NCBI RefSeq assembly: GCF_041154455.1
Contig: NZ_AP028664.1
Coordinates: forward strand, 2,481,001 to 2,545,000
From: Variovorax sp. V213
GTDB taxonomy: Bacteria > Pseudomonadota > Gammaproteobacteria > Burkholderiales > Burkholderiaceae_C
Direction of reading: 5' to 3'
DNA: 64,000 nucleotides
The position numbers were made by a program, and so were the translations under genes. The notes under the pieces are model-generated. The model was not told the DNA's origin, ran no database searches, and saw only the letters and a list, made by a program, of their open reading frames with translations. Shown piece by piece: positions 26,601 to 34,529 of the stretch; within the stretch, counting starts at the first letter, position 1, and the number at the start of each line of letters is the position of its first letter.

Positions 26601-27654
26601 AGCCGGTCAGGCCGGCCTTGGGCTTGGAGCCGCGGCCGGTGGCGCCTTCGTCGCGGATCTCGCCGCCCGCACCGGTCGAGGCGCCCGGGAACGGGGAAAT
26701 GGCGGTCGGGTGGTTGTGCGTCTCCACCTTCATGAGCACATGGCTCAGCGCGCTATCTTTTTGATAGCTTTGCGAGTCCGACCTGGCCACAAAGCGCTCG
26801 ACGGTCGCGCCTTCCATCACCGAGGCGTTGTCCGCATAGGCAATGACCGTGTGCTGCGGGTTCTGCTTCTCGGTGTGGCGGATCATCGAGAACAGGCTCT
26901 GCGGCTGGGCCACGCCGTCGATGGTGAAGGCGGCATTGAAGATCTTGTGGCGGCAGTGCTCGCTGTTGGCCTGCGCGAACATCATCAGTTCGACGTCGCT
27001 GGGGTTGCGCCCCAGGCGGGTGAAGGCCTCGACGAGATAGTCGATCTCGTCCTCGGCCAGCGCCAGGCCGAAGCCGGTGTTGGCCGCCACCAGGGCCTCG
27101 CGGCCGCCGGTCTGCACGTCGACCTGCGCCATCGGCTGGGCCGGCAGTTCGCTGAACAGGCTGGCGGCCTGCTCCACCGTGGCCAGCACCGATTCGGTCA
27201 TGCGGTCGTGCAGCGGGCCGGCCGCGGCCGCGAGCATGTCGCCCTCGAGCACGGGCGCCTTGCCGATCAGCGGGGCCTTGAGCTTCAGGTGGTACTGCGT
27301 GACCCGCTCGACCCGGCGCAGCGCCAGCCCGCAGTTGTGGGCAATGTCGGTGGCCTTGGAAGCCCAGGGCGACACCGTGCCCAGGCGCGGGGTGACCACC
27401 ACGGAAGTACCGGCCTTGGCCAGCGCCTCGAAGGGCTCGCCGTAGGTCAGGAGCGCAGCGAAGCGGTCGTGGTCGGCCGCGTCCAGGGCGGCGTCGGTGA
27501 CCACCAGGTGCACGAAACGCGCGGCAATGCCTTCGATGCGGGGCTCGATGGCCTGCAGCTTGGGCAGCAGCTGCCGCGCGCGGAAATCGCTGAGTGCGCT
27601 GCCGCCCTCGAACATGGTTACGACAGGAAGGGCTTGAGGTGCGGGCTGCGTCAC
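23641..27654 (-). CDS. purL: Phosphoribosylformylglycinamidine synthase PurL
   Basis: A 1337-residue single-chain FGAM synthase for step 4 of purine synthesis, converting FGAR, ATP and glutamine to FGAM. The N-terminal domain is followed by the synthetase body, with KVETHNHPTAISPFPGASTG and GATGRGSKPKAGLTGF. The C-terminal glutaminase domain has the nucleophile in GVCNGCQMF (about residue 1184) and a catalytic His in AHGEGYANF. The length is close to the large gammaproteobacterial type (about 1300). A 17-bp dyad at 26752 encodes SYQKDS just before the conserved KVETHNHP, in a variable loop. The gene is divergent from map. Confidence 0.98.
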   Translation of the reverse strand: MTQPAPQALPVVTMFEGGSALSDFRARQLLPKLQAIEPRIEGIAARFVHLVVTDAALDAADHDRFAALLTYGEPFEALAKAGTSVVVTPRLGTVSPWASKATDIAHNCGLALRRVERVTQYHLKLKAPLIGKAPVLEGDMLAAAAGPLHDRMTESVLATVEQAASLFSELPAQPMAQVDVQTGGREALVAANTGFGLALAEDEIDYLVEAFTRLGRNPSDVELMMFAQANSEHCRHKIFNAAFTIDGVAQPQSLFSMIRHTEKQNPQHTVIAYADNASVMEGATVERFVARSDSQSYQKDSALSHVLMKVETHNHPTAISPFPGASTGAGGEIRDEGATGRGSKPKAGLTGFTVSKLWPEEGHYGKPEHIASPLQIMTEGPLGGAAFNNEFGRPNLLGYFREYEQTVASDLDTVRRGYHKPIMIAGGLGQIDATQTKKIQFPAGSLLIQLGGPGMRIGMGGSAASSMATGANAAELDFDSVQRGNPEIERRAQEVINHCWQQGAANPILAIHDVGAGGLSNAFPELTNDAGRGARFDLRAVPLEESGMAPKEIWCNESQERYVLAIAPESLEQFKAFCERERCPFSVVGVATEERQLLVADEGAAVQPVDMPMDVLLGKPPKMHRDVKTVARSFKPLDLTGVDLQKAAIDVLSHPTVASKRFLITIGDRTVGGLSHRDQMVGPWQVPVADCAVTLADYKGFAGEAMSMGERTPLAALDAPASGRMAVAEAITNLLAAPIELSRVKLSANWMAACGEPGEDAALYETVKAVGLELCPALGVSIPVGKDSLSMRTQWKDGDEAKKVTSPVSLIVTAFASLADVRGTLTPQLDASEADTTLVLIDLGCGRHRMAGSILAQTLGQSGDVVPDLDDPAQLVALVDAVNALRADGKILAMHDRSDGGLFATACEMAFAGHVGVALNVDMLVTEGDGISDSRMETGDAKNWAQQVSARREELTLKALFNEELGMVLQVRTAERNDVMQVLRAHGLSAHSHFVGKTRPASSAMDAGKGKLEVWRDARSVFSATLHDLHQVWDSVSWKIARERDNPACADAEHAAAGVPSDPGMHVFLPDAPVAPVAPAILQSRPKVAILREQGVNSHVEMAYAFTEAGFEAYDVHMTDLQTGRADLANFKGVVACGGFSYGDTLGAGIGWARSITFNPKLAEQFKAFFGREDTFGLGVCNGCQMFAELADIIPGAEAWPRFTTNQSERFEARLSMVEVLESPSIFFAGMAGSRLPIAVAHGEGYANFKHRGDAAKAIAAMRFVDNHGNPTEQYPFNPNGSAGGLTSVTTPDGRFTAVMPHPERVFRNIQMSWTGGDRNELSPWMRIWRNARRWVG
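26752..26768. repeat. 17-bp GCTA-N9-TAGC dyad, copy in purL
   Basis: GCTATC-TTTTT-GATAGC has a perfect 6-bp stem. In purL it encodes SYQKDS, in a different reading phase from the copies in ligA and the binding-protein gene. Confidence 0.6.
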
Positions 27655-27699
27655 GGTCGAAAGGGCCTGGGGGCCGCGTTGGGAATCAAGAAAATCGAG

Positions 27700-27728
27700 G
27701 CGGATGGCCGCTGACTGGGGCCATCCGC
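27700..27728. promoter_or_regulatory. Perfect 10-bp inverted repeat in the purL-map divergent region
   Basis: GCGGATGGCC and GGCCATCCGC form a perfect 10-bp stem around a 9-nt loop. It lies 46 nt upstream of the purL start and about 30 nt upstream of the proposed map -10 box, so it could be an operator shared by both genes or a hairpin in the purL leader. No known purine riboswitch is evident. Confidence 0.5.
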
Positions 27729-27735
27729 GTAAGCC

Positions 27736-27764
27736 CTGAATTTTAGCCGGGTGAATGGGATAAT
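27736..27764 (+). promoter_or_regulatory. Proposed map promoter giving a leaderless transcript
   Basis: GATAAT at 27759-27764 is a good -10 box; CTGAAT, 17 bp upstream, is a poor -35. The map ATG begins 7 nt after the -10, where transcription itself should start, and no Shine-Dalgarno sequence precedes it. The prediction is that map mRNA is leaderless. Confidence 0.4.
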
Positions 27765-27770
27765 TCCGGG

Positions 27771-28594
27771 ATGAGCATTACCTACAAGGACGCAGCAGGC
27801 ATCGAAGCCATGCGCGTCGCCTGCCGCCTGGCTTCCGAGGTGCTGGACTACCTCACGCCTTTCATCAAGCCTGGCATCACGACCAACGACGTGGACCGGC
27901 TGGCCGCCGAATACATGGTCAAGCAGGGCACCACCTCGGCCACCGTGGGCTACATGGGCGCCAGCAGCGTGCCCTTTCCGAAGTCGCTCTGCACCTCGGT
28001 GAACCATGTGGTGTGCCACGGCATTCCGAATGACAAGCCCTTGAAGAAGGGCGACATCATGAACGTCGACGTGACCGTCATCAAGGACGGCTGGTTCGGC
28101 GACAACAGCCGCATGTACATCATCGGCGACGCCTCCATTGCCGCCAAGCGCCTGTGCCACATCACCTTCGAAGCCATGTGGCACGGCATCATGCAGGTGC
28201 GCCCGGGCGCGCACCTGGGCGACGTGGGCCATGCCATCCAGAAGTTCGCCGAAGGCCACGGCTATTCGGTGGTGCGCGAGTTTTGCGGCCACGGCGTGGG
28301 CCAGCGCTTCCATGAAGAACCGCAGGTGCTGCATTACGGCCGCCCGGGCACGCTCGAAGAACTCAAGCCCGGCATGATCTTCACCATCGAGCCGATGATC
28401 AATGCCGGCAAGCGCGAGGTGAAGGAAGATTTCAGGGGCGGCCAGTACGACGGCTGGACCATCGTCACTCGCGACCATTCGCTGTCGGCGCAATGGAACA
28501 CTCGGTGCTGGTCACCGAAACGGGCTACGAGGTGCTCACGCTGTCCGAAGGCAGCCCGCCGCTGCCCTCGTTCGTCACTTCCACGAAAACGTGA
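27771..28594 (+). CDS. map: Type I methionine aminopeptidase, interrupted by an apparent 1-nt deletion near 28496
   Basis: The enzyme removes N-terminal Met from nascent proteins with two metal ions. Ligands D100 (IMNVDVTV), D111 (FGDNSRMY), H174 (FCGHGVGQRF) and E207 (FTIEPMI) are present. The family's fifth ligand is the Glu in an AQ(Y/W)EH motif. After GCG CAA TGG (28488-28496) the frame continues AAC ACT CGG and runs on into glnD. Restoring one G after 28496 gives AQWEHSVLVTETGYEVLTLS and a stop at 28592-28594, a normal 274-residue protein. So either the sequence lacks a G in a short GGG run, or map is truly mutated and fused. Coordinates given are for the repaired gene. Confidence 0.9.
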
Positions 28595-28628
28595 GCCGCG
28601 CGCGCGGCGCACGGCCCCGGACAAAGCC

Positions 28629-31238
28629 GTGATCGAACCAGCCAAGATCGACGTCGCCACGCTTCGCGAAGCCTATCGCGCGAAGAAACTGGCGCTGTTC
28701 GACACCCTGCGTTTTGCGCGCGCGCCCACGCGCAGCGTGCACGCCGTGTTGCGCCAGTTGTCGGCCCTGGCCGACCAGACGCTGTGCGCGCTCTGGCACG
28801 AAGCGGACTTCGGCGACTCGCTCACGCTGGCGGCCGTGGGCGGCTTCGGCCGCGGGGAGCTGTTTCCGTATTCCGACGTCGACGTGCTGCTGCTGCTGCC
28901 GCCCGAGGGCCACGACAGCGAAATCGATCCGGCGCGCATCGAAGCCTTCATCGGCCACTGCTGGGACGCAGGGCTCGAAATCGGCTCCAGCGTGCGCACC
29001 GTCGAAGAGTGCCTGGCCGAAGCCGAGAAAGACGTCACGGTCCAGACCTCGCTGCTCGAATCCCGGCTCATCACGGGCAACAAGAAGCTGTTCGTGGCGT
29101 TCCGCAGGCGCTTCGCGAGGGCCATCGATCCGCAGGCCTTTTTCGTGGCCAAGTCGCAGGAAATGCGGCATCGCCACCAGAAGTACGACAACACGCCGTA
29201 TGCGCTCGAGCCCAATTGCAAGGAATCGCCGGGTGGGCTGCGCGACCTGCAGACCATTCTCTGGATGACCAAGGCCGCCGGCTTCGGCAGCCGCTGGGAC
29301 GACCTGGCCAAGAACGGGCTGGCAACGTCCTTCGAGGCGCAGCAGATCAAGCGCAACGAAGCCCTGCTCTCGCTGATCCGCGCGCGCCTGCACGTGATTG
29401 CCAAGCGGCGCGAAGACCGCCTGGTGTTCGACCTGCAGACGGCCGTGGCCGCGAGCTTCGGCTACGAAGGCGAATCGCAGCGCAAGTCGAGCGAGGCGCT
29501 GATGCGGCGCTACTACTGGGCGGCCAAGGCGGTTTCGCAGCTCAATCAGATCCTGCTGCTCAACATCGCGGAGCGGCTGCAGCCGGTGGACGAGCAGCAC
29601 ACGCCGATCAACGAGCGCTTCTTCGAGCGCGCCGGCCTGATCGAAATTGCGAGCGACGATCTCTACGAGCGCGAGCCGCACGCCATCCTCGAGACCTTTC
29701 TTCTCTACCAGAAGACCATCGGCGTTCAGGGCCTGTCGGCCCGCACGCTGCGCGCGCTCTACAACGCGCGCCACGTGATGGACAGCAAGTTCCGCAACGA
29801 TCCGGTCAACCACCAGACCTTCATGCGCATCCTGCTGCAGCCCTACGGCATCACGCATGCGTTCAGGCTCATGAACCAGACCTCGGTGCTGGGCCGCTAC
29901 CTGCGGGTGTTCCGCAGCATCGTGGGACAGATGCAGCATGACCTGTTCCACGTCTACACGGTAGACCAGCACATCCTGATGGTGCTGCGCAACGTGCGGC
30001 GCTTCTTCATCGCCGAGCACGCGCACGAATACCCGTTCTGCTCGCAGCTCGCCGCCGGCTGGGACAAGCCGTGGATCCTCTACGTGGCCGCGCTCTTCCA
30101 CGACATTGCCAAGGGCCGCGGCGGCGACCATTCGACGCTCGGCGCGCGCGACGTGCAGCGCTTCTGCAAGCAGCACGGCATTGCGCGCGAAGATGCCAAG
30201 CTGATCGAATTCCTCGTCGCCGAACACCTGGTGATGAGCCAGGTCGCGCAGAAGCAGGACCTGAGCGACCCCGAGGTGATCGGCGCCTTTGCCAAACGCG
30301 TGGGCAACGAGCGCTACCTGACAGCCCTTTATCTGCTGACGGTGGCCGATATCCGCGGCACGTCGCCGCGCGTGTGGAATGCCTGGAAGGGCAAGCTGCT
30401 CGAAGACCTGTACCGCTACACGCTGCGCGCGCTCGGCGGTCGCATGCCCGACCCCGACGCCGAGGTGGAATCGCGCAAGCGCGAAGCACTGGTGCAGCTG
30501 GCGTTGCACGCCCAGCGCTTCGAGGCCCACAAGGCGCTGTGGGACACGCTCGACGTGGGCTACTTCATGCGCCACGACGCCACCGAGATCGCCTGGCACG
30601 CCAAGCAGCTCTCGCGCTTCGTGCCGCCGCCGAACGTGCCCGTCGACCCCAAGGCGCCGCCCGTCGTTCGGGCGCATCTTTCGCCGGTGGGCGAAGGCCT
30701 GCAGGTGGTGGTCTACACGCCCGACCAGCCCGACCTGTTCGCGCGCATCTGCGGGTATTTCGATCAGTCGTCGTTCAACATTCTTGACGCGAAAGTACAC
30801 ACCGCAAGCAACGGCTATGCGCTCGACACCTTCCAGGTGGTGACCGCTTTCCAGCCCGACCACTACCGCGACCTCATCAGCATGGTCGAGTCGGGCCTCG
30901 CGCAGACGCTGACCGAGGCCGGCCCCCTGCCCTCGCCGAGCGTGGGACGGGTGTCGCGCCGCGTGCGCAGTTTCCCGATCAAGCCGCGCATCAGCCTGCT
31001 GCCCGACGACAAGGCTCAGCGCTGGCTGCTCAACATCTCGGCCAGCGACCGCGCGGGACTGCTGTATTCGGTGGCGCGCGTGCTCGCACGACATCACCTG
31101 AACCTGCAGCTCGCCAAGATCACAACCCTGGGCGAGCGCGTGGAAGACACCTTCCTGATCAGCGGGCCGGAACTGCAGGGCCAGAAGACGCAGCTGGCGA
31201 TCGAGACCGAGCTGATGGAAGCGTTGGCGTCGCAGTAG
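28629..31238 (+). CDS. glnD: [Protein-PII] uridylyltransferase / uridylyl-removing enzyme GlnD
   Basis: An 869-residue bifunctional nitrogen sensor that uridylylates PII proteins when glutamine is low and reverses this when it is high. Nucleotidyltransferase motif GGFGRGELFPYSDVDVLLL (about 71-89, with the DxD pair), HD hydrolase motif LFHDIAKGRGGDHS (about 488-501), and two C-terminal ACT domains starting near 693 (VVVYTPDQPDLFARI) and 798 (WLLNISASDRAGLLYSV). I start it at GTG 28629 (VIEPAKIDVATLREAYRAKK), which gives the usual GlnD length and lies 34 nt after the repaired map stop. As the DNA stands, the reading frame is open from map through glnD (27771-31238, 1155 codons) because of the map frameshift. 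Confidence 0.95.
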   Translation: MIEPAKIDVATLREAYRAKKLALFDTLRFARAPTRSVHAVLRQLSALADQTLCALWHEADFGDSLTLAAVGGFGRGELFPYSDVDVLLLLPPEGHDSEIDPARIEAFIGHCWDAGLEIGSSVRTVEECLAEAEKDVTVQTSLLESRLITGNKKLFVAFRRRFARAIDPQAFFVAKSQEMRHRHQKYDNTPYALEPNCKESPGGLRDLQTILWMTKAAGFGSRWDDLAKNGLATSFEAQQIKRNEALLSLIRARLHVIAKRREDRLVFDLQTAVAASFGYEGESQRKSSEALMRRYYWAAKAVSQLNQILLLNIAERLQPVDEQHTPINERFFERAGLIEIASDDLYEREPHAILETFLLYQKTIGVQGLSARTLRALYNARHVMDSKFRNDPVNHQTFMRILLQPYGITHAFRLMNQTSVLGRYLRVFRSIVGQMQHDLFHVYTVDQHILMVLRNVRRFFIAEHAHEYPFCSQLAAGWDKPWILYVAALFHDIAKGRGGDHSTLGARDVQRFCKQHGIAREDAKLIEFLVAEHLVMSQVAQKQDLSDPEVIGAFAKRVGNERYLTALYLLTVADIRGTSPRVWNAWKGKLLEDLYRYTLRALGGRMPDPDAEVESRKREALVQLALHAQRFEAHKALWDTLDVGYFMRHDATEIAWHAKQLSRFVPPPNVPVDPKAPPVVRAHLSPVGEGLQVVVYTPDQPDLFARICGYFDQSSFNILDAKVHTASNGYALDTFQVVTAFQPDHYRDLISMVESGLAQTLTEAGPLPSPSVGRVSRRVRSFPIKPRISLLPDDKAQRWLLNISASDRAGLLYSVARVLARHHLNLQLAKITTLGERVEDTFLISGPELQGQKTQLAIETELMEALASQ

Positions 31239-31321
31239 CTCGCTTTCCGCTTGTTTCATTCGCAGGCGCATCCTGCGGCATGATGTTGTCGACTTGATTC
31301 AACTCGAACGGCAACACCCGC

Positions 31322-32977
31322 ATGAGCCAGAAAACCAATCCCCTCGCAGGCCAGCCCGCTCCGCTGGACCTGCTCGTCAACGTTCCGCGCCTTGTCTCCG
31401 CCTATTACACGGGCCGGCCCGATCCTTCGGTCGCCGCGCAGCGCGTGGCCTTTGGAACCTCGGGACATCGCGGCTCCTCCTTCGACAACGCATTCAACGA
31501 ATGGCATGTGCTGGCCATCAGCCAGGCCATTGCCGACTATCGGCGCCAAAAGGGGATCGACGGTCCGCTGTTCCTCGGCATCGACACGCACGCGCTCTCC
31601 ACCCCGGCGTTCAGCAGCGCTGTGGAAGTGCTCGCGGCCAACGGCGTCGAACTGATGCTGTCGAAGGACGACGAGTACACACCCACGCCGGCCGTCTCGC
31701 ACGCCATCCTGGTCTACAACCGCGGACGCACGACAGGGCTGGCCGACGGCATCGTGATCACGCCCTCGCACAATCCGCCCGAAAGCGGCGGCTTCAAGTA
31801 CAACCCGCCCAACGGCGGCCCGGCGGGCACCGACATCACCTCCGCCGTCGAGGCAGCCGCCAACAAGATGCTGGCGAGCGGACTCGAAGGCGTGAAGCGC
31901 ATGCCGCTCGCGCAGGCGCTGCGCGCTTCGACCACGCGCCGGCACGACTACCTGAACACCTACGTCGAAGATCTGGCCCAGGTGCTCGACATGGACGCGA
32001 TTCGCGGCGTGGAGATCGACCTGGGCGTCGATCCGCTCGGCGGCGCCGGCGTGCACTACTGGCCCGCCATTGCCGAGCGCTACAGGCTCAAGCGCCTCGA
32101 AGTGCTCAGCCAGGAGGTCGACCCGACCTTCCGCTTCATGTCGCTCGACTGGGACGGCCGCATCCGCATGGACCCGTCCTCGCCCGACGCGATGCACAAG
32201 CTGATCGCCCTGAAAGACCGCTTCGGCATCGCCTTTGCCTGCGACACCGACCACGACCGCCACGGCGTGGTGGCGCGCAGCGCGGGCCTGATGCAGCCGA
32301 ACAGCTATCTCGCGGTGATGATCGACTACCTCTACACGCACCGCCCGCAGTGGCCGGCGCAAGCGGCCGTCGGCAAGACGGTGGTGAGCAGCCAGATGAT
32401 CGACCGTGTCACGGCCCGGCTCGGCCGCAAGCTCTACGAGGTGCCGGTGGGCTTCAAGTGGTTCGTCGACGGGCTGGTGGACGGCTCGCTGGGCTTCGGC
32501 GGCGAGGAAAGCGCGGGCGCGACCTTCCTGCGCTTCGACGGCTCGGCGTGGACCACCGACAAGGACGGCATCGTGCCCGCCCTGCTCTCGGCCGAAATCG
32601 CCGCGCGCACCGGGCGCGACCCGGGCGAACGCTACGCCGAGCTGACGCAGGCGCTGGGCCAGCCGGTGTCCGATCGCGTGGATGCGGCGGCCACGGTGGA
32701 GCAGAAAAAGAAACTGTCGAGCCTGTCGCCGCAGCAGGTCAGCTCGACCGAGCTCGCGGGCGACAAGATCGAAGCCGTGCTGAGCCATGCGCCGGGCAAC
32801 GGCGCGGCCATCGGCGGTGTGAAGGTCGTCACCGGCAACGGCTGGTTCGCTGCGCGGCCCTCGGGCACCGAGAACATCTACAAGATCTACGGCGAGAGCT
32901 TCAAGGGTGCGGAGCACCTGGGGCGCATCCTCGAAGAGGCACAGCAGCTGGTGGACAAGGCGCTGTCGGCGGGCTGA
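31322..32977 (+). CDS. pgm: Alpha-D-glucose phosphate-specific phosphoglucomutase
   Basis: A 551-residue enzyme interconverting glucose-1-phosphate and glucose-6-phosphate. The phosphoserine loop is TPSHNPPESGG (Ser149). The N-terminal GTSGHRGSSFDNAF, the metal-binding loop CDTDHDRHG, the sugar-binding GGEESAGATFLR and the phosphate-binding ARPSGTENIYKIY are all in order. This set and the length match the E. coli Pgm type rather than ManB-type mutases. It follows glnD after 83 nt, with no visible terminator between them. Confidence 0.97.
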   Translation: MSQKTNPLAGQPAPLDLLVNVPRLVSAYYTGRPDPSVAAQRVAFGTSGHRGSSFDNAFNEWHVLAISQAIADYRRQKGIDGPLFLGIDTHALSTPAFSSAVEVLAANGVELMLSKDDEYTPTPAVSHAILVYNRGRTTGLADGIVITPSHNPPESGGFKYNPPNGGPAGTDITSAVEAAANKMLASGLEGVKRMPLAQALRASTTRRHDYLNTYVEDLAQVLDMDAIRGVEIDLGVDPLGGAGVHYWPAIAERYRLKRLEVLSQEVDPTFRFMSLDWDGRIRMDPSSPDAMHKLIALKDRFGIAFACDTDHDRHGVVARSAGLMQPNSYLAVMIDYLYTHRPQWPAQAAVGKTVVSSQMIDRVTARLGRKLYEVPVGFKWFVDGLVDGSLGFGGEESAGATFLRFDGSAWTTDKDGIVPALLSAEIAARTGRDPGERYAELTQALGQPVSDRVDAAATVEQKKKLSSLSPQQVSSTELAGDKIEAVLSHAPGNGAAIGGVKVVTGNGWFAARPSGTENIYKIYGESFKGAEHLGRILEEAQQLVDKALSAG

Positions 32978-33002
32978 GGCCAGACAGCACCACCCGCCCG
33001 CC

Positions 33003-33404
33003 ATGCAAGCACACGCGCTGCGCCTGAACCCCGGCGACGACCTGCGCGCCGCGCTCGATGCTGCGCTGAAGCACCGCGGCGCCGAAGCCGCCTTCGTGGT
33101 CTCCGGCGTCGGCAGTCTCCGCGGCGCGTGCATCCGGTACGCCGGCGCAGAAACCGCTGCAGTGCTCGAAGGCGATCTTGAAATCCTCACGCTGTCCGGC
33201 ACGCTGTCGCCGGACGGATCTCATCTGCACATCAGCGTGTCGGACGGTGCGGGCCAGGTCCGGGGCGGCCACGTCGCGCCGGGCTGCTCTGTGCGCACCA
33301 CAGCCGAGATACTGATCGCCTGGCTGCCCGAATGGCACTTCGCCCGTGAGCAGGATCCGGCGACGGGCTATGCCGAACTGATGCCGCGATCCAGAAAGAC
33401 CTGA
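33003..33404 (+). CDS. PPC (DUF296) domain protein
   Basis: A 133-residue protein consisting of one PPC domain, a fold found in bacteria as stand-alone proteins and in plants joined to AT-hooks. Recognisable are the opening RLNPGDDLRAALDAAL, VVSGVGSLRGACIRYAG, LSGTLSPDGSHLHISVSDG and GGHVAPGCSVRTTAEI with conserved His and Gly residues. Members form trimers, and several are thought to bind DNA or a small ligand. The biochemical role is unknown. It lies 25 nt after pgm on the same strand and faces aapM. Confidence 0.88.
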   Translation: MQAHALRLNPGDDLRAALDAALKHRGAEAAFVVSGVGSLRGACIRYAGAETAAVLEGDLEILTLSGTLSPDGSHLHISVSDGAGQVRGGHVAPGCSVRTTAEILIAWLPEWHFAREQDPATGYAELMPRSRKT

Positions 33405-33470
33405 GCCCGAGCGAGCTGGCCGCCCGCGGGTTCGGTGCGCGCCTTGTTCGGCCGCAGCAGGCAGCGCGCC

Positions 33471-34529
33471 TCAGGTCGGCGCGCTCGCCAGCCTTCGCTC
33501 CAGCCACACGCTGTAGCGCGAGAGCCCGAAGCACAGCACCCAATACACCGCCGCGATGAAGAGGTAGCCCTCGAGGTAGAACGGCCGCCAGGTCGGGTCG
33601 CCGCCGAGTGCCAGGCCCAGTGCGCCGGTGAGCTCGAACAGGCCGACCACCGTGACCAGTGAAGTGTCCTTGAGCGTGCCGACCACGTTGTTGGTCAGCG
33701 CGGGCACCACGAGCCGCAGGGCCTGTGGCAGCACGATGTCCCGCTGCACGGGCCAGCGCCCGAAGCCCAGCGCCATGGCCACCTCGGTCTGCCCGCGCGG
33801 CACGGCCTGCAGGCCGCCGCGGATGATCTCGGCCAGGTAAGCCGCCACGAACAACGCCAGGCCCGCGAGCACGCGCACGAGTACGTCGGGTTGCCAGCCG
33901 GCCGGCCACAGCAGCGGCAGCAGGAACGAGGCCATGAACAGCACCGAGATCAGCGGCACGCCGCGCACCAGCTCGATGTAGCTCGCGCTCAGCGTGCGAA
34001 CCACCGGCCAGCCCGAGCGCCGCCCGAGCGCCAGCAGCAGCGCCAGCGGAAAGGCCAGTGCCAGGCCGACCACCGCAAGGCCGATGGTGAGCGGCAATCC
34101 GCCCCAGCGACTCGTCGGCACAGCGTTCAAGCCAAGCACGCCGCCGCGCATCAGCAGCACGAAGAGCAGCAGCGCCACGGCCCAGAGCGGCAGCAGCCAC
34201 CAGCGCCAGCTGCGCGGCCAGGCGCTCAGCACCGTGACGGCCGACAACACGACCACCGCGATGGCCGGGCGCCATTGCTCTTCATAGGGAAAGCGGCCGA
34301 ACAGCATTGGCCGCCATTTCTCGGCCACCACGCCCCAGCAAGCGCCATGCTGCACCGCGCGGCAAGCTTCGGCATCGGGCCGGAACACCGCGCGCACCAC
34401 GCCCCATTCGACGGCATGGAAGCCGCCCCACGCGAGCAGCGCGATCAACACCACGGTGGCCAATGCGCGCAGCGGCGAACCCCAGAGCTCGCTGCGCCAG
34501 GCGATGGGCCCTTGTGCGACGTTTCTCAT
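33471..34529 (-). CDS. aapM: General L-amino acid ABC transporter permease AapM
   Basis: A 352-residue permease of the polar amino acid family. A long N-terminal part with several helices precedes the core permease domain, as is typical for AapM/BztC-type subunits. The EAA loop reads ALGFGRWPVQRDIVLPQALR, and the region before it is AEIIRGGLQAVPRGQTEVA. It starts at 34529 inside the end of aapQ (4-nt overlap). No aapP ATPase gene follows: the gene ends 66 nt from the converging PPC-domain gene. The transporter must therefore borrow an ATPase encoded elsewhere. Confidence 0.92.
   Translation of the reverse strand: MRNVAQGPIAWRSELWGSPLRALATVVLIALLAWGGFHAVEWGVVRAVFRPDAEACRAVQHGACWGVVAEKWRPMLFGRFPYEEQWRPAIAVVVLSAVTVLSAWPRSWRWWLLPLWAVALLLFVLLMRGGVLGLNAVPTSRWGGLPLTIGLAVVGLALAFPLALLLALGRRSGWPVVRTLSASYIELVRGVPLISVLFMASFLLPLLWPAGWQPDVLVRVLAGLALFVAAYLAEIIRGGLQAVPRGQTEVAMALGFGRWPVQRDIVLPQALRLVVPALTNNVVGTLKDTSLVTVVGLFELTGALGLALGGDPTWRPFYLEGYLFIAAVYWVLCFGLSRYSVWLERRLASAPT

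Noticed and set aside
23632..27714. A 1360-codon open frame on the plus strand opposite purL
   Set aside because: It is the shadow of purL. Its translation is rich in Arg, His, Gly and Ala without recognisable motifs, which is typical of antisense frames in GC-rich genes.
28488..28505. Programmed -1 frameshifting in map
   Set aside because: The site C AAT GGA is not a slippery X XXY YYZ heptamer, and no strong stimulatory hairpin follows, so a sequencing error or mutation is simpler.
28575..31271. An 898-codon open frame on the minus strand opposite glnD
   Set aside because: glnD carries all expected domains on the plus strand; the antisense frame shows only composition effects.
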